From: Gonapodya prolifera JEL478
Taxonomy: Eukaryota > Monoblepharomycota > Monoblepharidomycetes > Monoblepharidales > Gonapodyaceae
Length of the DNA stretch: 64,000 bases
Direction: 5' to 3'
Assembly (NCBI GenBank): GCA_001574975.1
Contig: KQ965807.1
Span: 135,425-199,424 of the forward strand
Part shown: one piece after another, positions 57,757-64,000 of the stretch
Position numbering within the stretch: position 1 is the stretch's first letter
How the letters are laid out: each line of letters opens with the position of its first letter
Made by a program: the position numbers and the translations under genes
Notes under the pieces: generated by a model
Seen by the model: the letters and a program-made list of their open reading frames with translations, nothing else
Told to the model about the DNA's origin: nothing
Database searches by the model: none

Positions 57757-60062
57757 TCACGCAAACTTCCCAATCGTAGCCATAACCGCCACCCCAGCAT
57801 ACAACAGCGCAAACGCGACGATCTTCTTCCACACGGGCGATGCGTGGAATTTGGCGTTGGAAGTGATGTTGACGTGGAGCAGGTTCACGAGCGAGTCGTA
57901 GATCAGCACGCCCGCAGAGACGGCGTCCAGGATGCCCTGCGCGGTGTGGAGTTGGGTGGGGAGATGGGGAGGGAGTGTGAGTTGTGTGGTGGGGCGAAAG
58001 GAACGGAGGAGCAAGGGAAGGGAAGGGAACGTACCTGAGTGAGCAAAGCCGCGGGAGAGTTGGGGTTATAAGCCTCGTTGAGGGCGATCCCGACCGCGAC
58101 GCCGAGCGGGGTTATGATCGTGTACAGGCACACCATAATAATCGCCGGGGCTATATCGTGCGGGGGAGGGGGGGGGGGGGGGGTGTCAATGTCAAGGTCA
58201 ATGTCCCATCTTCATGACTTCAACGAATTAAGCACAACCCACCCCTACTCGTAAACTTCGCATCCAGCAACGTGGCGCTCAGGGCCATACCCTCGAAGAA
58301 CTGGTGGAACGCCAGCGCGAACATGAGCGCGCGAAGTTCGGCCCCGCGGGACGTGCCCAGGACCAGACCGACGAAGAAGGAGTGCGAGGCGATTCCGGTT
58401 TCCAGGAGGTATACGCTGCGGGAGCGCGNNNNNNNNNNNNNNNNNNNNNNNNNNNNNNNNNNNNNNNNNNNNNNNNNNNNNNNNNNNNNNNNNNNNNNNN
58501 NNTGGGGGGGAAGTATGGTGTGAGAGGTGCGGAAAAGGAATAGGTGAGACGGAGAAGGAAAACAGAAGAACGACTCTCCAACCCACGTAACCTGCTTCTT
58601 CCTCAACCTCCCCGCCACATCTCCACCGGCAAACAGCGCGTCCCTCAAATGCCCGTGCCCGTCGTCTTCTTCGTGGAATGGGTGAGTGTGCGGTTGGTCT
58701 TTCGGGACGAAGGGGAGCGCGGGGGTCGATTCGTTGCGGGTGTGCGGGTGGGCTTGGGCGTTGGTGTGGGGGAAGGAGGTGGAGGAAGGGGGAGGGGGAA
58801 GGAGCTGGTTGTGAGGGGAGTGGGAGTGCGCGTGCCCGTTGATGTGGGCGTGCTCGGAGGGAAGTGTGAGTTCGGACGCTCCGTCGCGATCCTGGCGTTC
58901 CAGGTCCTCCTCATGGTCGTGTGTGTGTGCGTGTGCGTGTTCGTGTGCGTGGTCGGTATGGTTGTGAGGATGTGTTTTGGCGGGTGTTAATGAGGCATTA
59001 ATATCTCCGTTGGTCACTGTCGCGGAGGTGGGGGAAGGCGGAGACGGAGAAGCGGAGGATTTGGTGGATTGGAGGAACCCCAACGCAACCGTCTGGATAC
59101 CCTGTGTGGGACATCGCCAGGTGAGTTTCTCGCCCCGAATACTCTCCCAAACTTTCAAATGCCTTGCCTTGAACATAGCGAGGAACTCACCTGGGTCAAG
59201 AGCATCCCCACGAGCGCAAAAACGCCCGTGAACGCCGTATAGTCTGTGCTCCATATCGGGGGTAGGCATGGGCTGGTCAGGAGGGTGTATGCCGGGAGGA
59301 GCATGTGGATGACGCCTGGGCACGTTGGGGGTCGTGTAAGGGGAGGTGGGGATAAGAACACCAGAAGCAGGAGCAGGAGCAGGAGCAAGTGGGGACGTAC
59401 CGGTCGTGAGGATGATCCCCGTCCCGAAATTCCTAATCCCGTCAAACACAAAGTCGGTGAATTTGCCGGCTAGGTTGTAGCGTTGGAGGATGATGGGGAT
59501 GAGTGTTCCTGAGAGGGATATTGCGATCTGGGCACGCAGGTAGGTCACACGGATGGACGGTGCGTGAGCAACAGGTTGCGCCGTGACACTGTGAGGGAGA
59601 GAGACACACCTGGATGAAAATAGCGGCGATGTGGAGGCTGAGTTCCCTGTCCTCGCTGAAGTCGGGCGCGCATGGGTCGGCCATGAACGGGCCAAGCGAG
59701 GGTCCGTCTTTGGGGAGAGAAGAGTGTAAGGAGGGGATAGGAGGGTGGAAGGTGAGTTGGGAGTAGCAGTTGTGCAGCGCAGGAAGTGAAGAAGATAGGG
59801 TCCGAGGTTGACACGACGCATTTTCATTTCGTAATGCTCGGGCTTACGACGGTGTAAGCTCGGGGCCATCCGATGTTCTCCCTCAGTCGCTCGGATATGC
59901 CTCTTTGCCCACTCGCACGCCCTTCCAGGCCCAGCTGAACTGCCAGACCTCCCCGCCTCGAGAAAGCAAAACCTACGCACCATCTCCACCCGCCCCCTGC
60001 GCTCTCACAGATCCCGCAGCCGCCAGCGATGCGACAACGACGACGTTCTGAAATCGTGACAT
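57757..60062 (-). CDS. ZIP-family zinc/iron transporter
   Basis: Starts at the ATG at 60062 (MSRFQNVVVVASLAAAGSVR, a signal-like hydrophobic start). Later exons read SLHIAAIFIQ, ISLSGTLIPIILQRYN, FVFDGIRNFGTGIILTTG and VIHMLLPAYTLL. A large cytosolic loop is extremely His-rich (about 59000-58640; HAHEHAHAHTHDHEEDLERQ), the usual zinc-sensing loop of ZIPs. After a 74-base gap of unknown bases come SHSFFVGLVLG, ALAFHQFFEGMALSA (the HQ-x2-EG metal site of helix V), AIIMVCLYTIITPLGVAVGI and the last exon (57936-57757). Imports zinc or a related divalent metal into the cytosol. The 57937-58034 intron is clear; the intron before it holds a G tract. Confidence 0.9.
58162..58183. repeat. G tract in a ZIP intron
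   Basis: GGGGGA followed by 16 G on the plus strand, in the intron that splits the KFT|T codon region. Confidence 0.85.
58429..58502. other. Assembly gap (N run)
   Basis: 74 undetermined bases in the ZIP gene, between the His-rich loop exon and SHSFFVGLVLG. Confidence 0.99.
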
Positions 60063-60362
60063 TGCTGCGCGGGTCTTGGACTGCATAGGTTGGAGGGGGA
60101 TGGGAGGGGTTGGGTTTTGAGAGCGGATGCCAGACCTTGAGTGGGTACCCCCGTGGCCACCCAAGTTCACCGCAGTGCACGGTGATGGGTCAAAGCATAT
60201 TGTAATCGTTCGAATAAGCGAATATTATGTAGCATTAGTTTTGGGGTAGCGCTGCGCGTCATTTCGACGTAGCTGTCCCATCACCTGCGATTCGACTAGT
60301 AGTTCTGATAAACGCTTTCCGGAATTTTGAGCACTTGACAGTCTTGTGTTGCTACACTCGAG
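60063..60362. promoter_or_regulatory. Divergent promoter region (ZIP / small ankyrin gene)
   Basis: About 300 bases between two genes that start in opposite directions. No motif recognised. Confidence 0.45.
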
Positions 60363-61515
60363 ATGTTTGGAAATGCTGCGGTTGGGGGTTTGCTGCGGTC
60401 ACGCTCTGCTCCATTGCAAACGATCGGACAGCACAGAATGGCCGGCCAAGGGGATCTACAGGTGAGCGTCTCGCCCTCCCCTCTCTCTCGGCACTCTCAC
60501 ACTCCCTCCGCCCGCCATCTTCCTCCCACTCCGTCCCTCTTCCTCTTCCCTCAACGCCGCACCGTCCCTGCGCCGCACCAGAGCTTCTTCGCCGCAATCA
60601 AGCAGGGAGACTCGAAAGAAGGTTAGCGCACTCGACGCTGCGTGGCTGCCGTACGGCGTACCGGCCGGCCTCTGCCATCTGACTCAATGAACAATGAATG
60701 CGAATGTGAAATTAGTCCGACGACTGCTCGAGGTCGACAAGTCCGTCACGTCCATGCGAACGAAAGACGCCGCCGCAAAGTACGAGCCGGACGTCGAGAT
60801 GGACGCTTTCAAGTTTCTTGTGAGCGCCGGTGTGGAAGACGGGGGGATTGTCGGGAACTTGACGCTGATTCGATGTCGTCGCAGGGAGCGTACATCGGAA
60901 GCATAAATGGACTCCAACTCGCCCTATTTACGGGCCACGACGACATCGCGAGGGATATTATCGACGCTACGTTTCAGGACGAAATCGACTCTGCGTATGG
61001 GGTGAGTCGGTCGTCCAGTACTCACCCTCTCGCCCGGTTCATCACCCCACGCTTCCCCCCCCCCTTTCCCCGCTTCCAACTCGCGACTCCAGGGCGGAAA
61101 CACAGCACTCCACTTAGGTACCGTACCACTTACCCAACTCTCCTAACGTCTCCCATCCGGCCACACTCACCTTTCTCTCTCTTCTTCTTGACTTTACCCA
61201 TCAATACGCGACCCCTCCCACTTCCTCGCTCCCATATCCTAACTGCACTCTCTCTCATTCTCCTTGACGTTCCGCTGTATCGACATCCAGCCGCCCTCCT
61301 CGGCGCAGAAGAACTCGTCGCAGCCCTGCTTACACGCGGCGCCTCTAAGACGACAAAGAACAATAAGGGGTTCACGCCTGTTGATGTTGGGGAGTGCGTT
61401 GTGTCGTTCCTGCTTCCCAGACACCTGTTCACTCACCGACACAACGCATCTTAACCCACTTAATTACGTACGGCATAGTGACGACTCCATGCGCCAGATC
61501 TTCTCCCAGCACTAG
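60363..61515 (+). CDS. Small ankyrin-repeat protein
   Basis: Possible starts are the ATG at 60363 and, in frame, the ATG at 60438 (MAGQGDLQ). Exons to 60461, 60582-60621, 60716-60819, 60885-61001 and three more, the last ending at 61515. Read in frame they give SFFAAIKQGDSKE|VRRLLEVDK, then GLQLALFTGHDDIARDIIDA, GNTALHL|AALLGAEELVAALL, TRGASKTTKNNKGFTPVDVG and DDDSMRQIFSQH. Roughly 150 residues holding three ankyrin repeats. Small proteins of this layout occur widely in fungi, without a well-defined role. Unrelated to the 17-21 kb ankyrin cluster. Confidence 0.78.
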
Positions 61516-63681
61516 CCTTCCACCCACCCGCCCCCGAGCGGCGAGCTCGACACTCGCCACCCGTGAACGTGCACGTGCACAAGTGCGTCCGGGTCGTGCG
61601 AACAAGCTTAGGTCTTAGCGATCATATTTGATTTCATTCTTTTAATATAGATGTGAAAAAGAGCTTTGGGGTGAAGTAAAGAAACGAAGGGGGAAAAGGC
61701 GGAGGGAACAAAGCTGCTAGCAGTGCTCCGGATGACACAAACGAAGGCCAGTTACATCGTCTCTCGCCTCCGCAGGGGACCAAATAACAAGCGTCAGTGC
61801 TCCGCTCCGACACTTGCTCCTTCTCTTCCGTGATCTCCCAAATTTTCAACCACTCCCTCACACTACTGCTCCCTCAACCATCCCAACTCGCCCTCCTTCA
61901 CATCGTCCACCATTGGACACACATAGGCTCCGTCATTAAAATATTAACGTAATTGCTCGCCGTCGTGAGCGCAATCGGGACGGACATGTCAAAAGACGGT
62001 GAATGTAATTGATTGAGTCACGAGTGTAGTGTAGGGGAGGTTTGACGAGGCTGCGAATGCATACACGCTATTGTCGCCCGGGAAATCCTTTCAACAGACA
62101 GCTGACGGTGCTTGCGTGGGATCCTGTGCAAGAGCGTGCCCTTGCGCGTCGAAATTGGAAACTGTGGGTACCAAGACATACGTGGATTGAATCCGATTCT
62201 TTGAAATCGTATGCGATGACATCACCGAGGACACTTTGGGTCATCTGAGTCATCCTGATACGTCAAAAGTGTTCTATAAAACGTGAAAAATTAAGCGTGG
62301 GTGTCCGACCGCACTGGGGTGTGCTGATTTCTAGTGCTCTACACGCTAGAGACAGAAACATTGCTTTCGACATGTTAGGATTGCCAAGTCTGCGCGATTA
62401 TGTCATTTGCTTCCGAAAAATCGGTTTCGACCGTGTTATATGATGCTGAGGAGACGGCGTTAACCCACCTATTGCTTGAATGGAATCAAGGCAGGCAAGG
62501 CATGATTGTAATGGGGCGTGGTGATTTCGCACACGTTCTACAGGTGACAGTCTGCGCTGAGGCGGATTGTCAACACCGCGAGAGCAGGCTTCCACCCTTC
62601 ACCTAGTGACGTCAAAAGAACAACACTTATTTGACGTATAGAGATGGGAGGCGAGCTGCTCTTCGTCATAATGCCGTTCACGTGTGCCGTTCAGCTCGCG
62701 TTGAAGGCTCGGAAGTTTAATTTGACGGGTGTCATCGACCGCGTGAACAAGTGGGGATCAGAGTTCCAACTCAGACGTTGAGCAGAGGAGTTGCAAGAAG
62801 TGAAAAGGCACCGTGTGGGAAATCTCACAAATAATAAGGGAAAATGACGACTATGATTGGTGTTTTCTGCAGAATTTAGGACTGGTATTTTCTATGCGTA
62901 GGGATCGTGGGATCGTGATAGACTGATTGTAGTTGCTCGAATATTTGATTGGCATGCTGCGGCATTGTCCTTTTATCTTGATGTAGGTGGACAGCACTGA
63001 AACTTAACACGTGAACACGAGGCAGATTTCTCGGTTGCGTGGTGCGAGAGTGCAGGGCGAATGTCACCGCGCGTAAAAACACCAAGTGATTGATTTCAAC
63101 ATTTTATACACGTGAAAGAAAAGAAGAAAAACCCAAAGCTGAGTCGAAAATACCGGCGTAGTACTGGCTCCTGCCAACCCGCAATGTGCTGCGGAAACCC
63201 CTCCACGTACGGCGCGGCTCGTCTTGAAACCAACGGCAGAAAAACGTGCTTCCCTGGTCGGACCCAAAACTCCAACGGCGCCTGCGCCTTCTGTTCTACT
63301 CTTACGCTTCATAAAGCAGTACTGTCCGTCCATAAGACCAAAAACAAAAAGGAAAGGGGAAAGGAAAAGAGGAAAAGAGCCGAACTCTGGGTTGGGATCC
63401 GGTGGGGTGAGAGGGTCCAGCGCCTGCGCCGTACGCCATCCGTGGCTGTGCTAAGATGGGCCGCGACCAGCTCGTGGCTTCCATCGCCCGTCCAGGTGTT
63501 CGTGTTCGATGGTGTAAAAAGAAGGGTAGAAAAGCGCTCGCTCAAAGGCGACAAGAAAGGTGGAGTTTTCGCGTGCGTCTGATGAACTGCCCGCTGCGTG
63601 GTGCGGCGCTTATCGAAGTGTGGATGTCAAAACGGATATCGTCCGTGGAAAGAAATCGAAGAAGATGTCAAAAGGAAGTCG
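61516..63681. other. Gene-poor stretch; possible decayed gene near 62.4-62.8 kb
   Basis: No gene supported with confidence. Between 62363 and 62780 several short open pieces on the plus strand look protein-like (MLGLPSLRDYVICFRKIGFD; LLEWNQGRQGMIVMGRGDFA; PFTCAVQLALKARKFNLTGV), but they lie in different frames and match nothing I recognise. Confidence 0.35.
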
Positions 63682-63699
63682 CTCTCTCTCTCTCTCTCG
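63682..63699. repeat. (CT)n microsatellite
   Basis: Nine CT units, followed by further CT-rich sequence. Confidence 0.85.
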
Positions 63700-63821
63700 C
63701 TGTCTCGTGTGGTCCAAATCCGCCAAAAATGGAAAGTCTCTGTTCGTGGTCCCATCGTCAAAAGCTTGTGGGTTCTCTCGCTCGGTTCCTCGACTTAGTG
63801 TTGGGATCCATCTCTCCCCGA

Positions 63822-64000
63822 TCACCACTCAGGCCTCGACGCGAAAACGGGCCCCGTTCCTGAAATCCCAAGCGAGCTAAACTGGTTGCTCAGCTCTCCA
63901 AACATTCCTCCGTCCGAAACGCGTCTTGCTGCAGCCAATGCCAACATCGCCCTGTCCTCCTCCTGTGCCGCAAGGTACCCAAACAGCGGACCCGACTGGT
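63822..64000 (-). CDS. 3' end of a gene entering from the right edge (partial)
   Basis: Open frame without a start, running from the window edge to a TGA at 63822: GPLFGYLAAQEEDRAMLALA, then AARRVSDGGMFGELSNQFSS and LGISGTGPVFASRPEW. The composition looks like true protein. Family not recognised; it could also be a chance frame. Confidence 0.4.
   Translation of the reverse strand, partial: QSGPLFGYLAAQEEDRAMLALAAARRVSDGGMFGELSNQFSSLGISGTGPVFASRPEW

Overview
The window reads as a eukaryotic, fungal chromosome segment: GC-rich, compact, protein genes interrupted by many short GT-AG introns (35 to 230 bases, mostly 60 to 100), and fungal-type housekeeping genes (DCP1, SNIP1/PML1, SERF/4F5, ZIP transporter, bestrophin, FAR-17a/AIG1). 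A Cache-type membrane sensor fragment of the kind I associate with chytrids and the general gene style make an early-diverging fungus, probably Chytridiomycota, the best guess. That placement is inference, since no marker gene for taxonomy is present.

Layout. 1-8 kb: a double GFA-domain protein, a Gfo/Idh/MocA oxidoreductase, an ABM-fold protein, a SNIP1/PML1 FHA protein and the decapping activator DCP1, whose 5' side carries a 109-base poly-G tract. 8.6-17 kb: a relic of a repeated F-box-like family, a thioesterase-fold protein, a MYND zinc-finger protein, a bestrophin channel built from 11 exons (three of them 5-10 bases long) and a DNAJB6-like chaperone. 17-21 kb: three related ankyrin genes, one open and two decayed, the last two head to head. 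21.4-26.7 kb: a 1567-residue protein joining a RecB/Dna2-like iron-sulfur nuclease to a superfamily 1 helicase, convergent with a large SANT-domain nuclear protein (26.9-31.1 kb). 31.4-38.4 kb: a decayed Cache sensor, two tandem F-box-like genes and a FAR-17a/AIG1-like membrane protein.

38.9-46.3 kb holds a Ty3/gypsy LTR retroelement with both LTRs, broken and with an assembly gap inside. 46.4-55.6 kb alternates further members of the F-box-like family with SERF/4F5 and a cytochrome P450. 55.9-61.5 kb carries a short-chain dehydrogenase, a ZIP zinc transporter and a small ankyrin protein expressed divergently from the transporter. The last 2.5 kb is gene-poor, with the end of another gene entering from the right edge.

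The genes do not form one pathway. The recurring themes are gene birth and decay in two repeated-protein families (F-box-like, at least seven copies; ankyrin, three copies), extreme microexon splicing, and one unusual nuclease-helicase fusion, which is the best candidate for a little-described system. Exon limits were read by eye from frame, conserved motifs and splice signals; they are predictions, and no search or alignment program was run.
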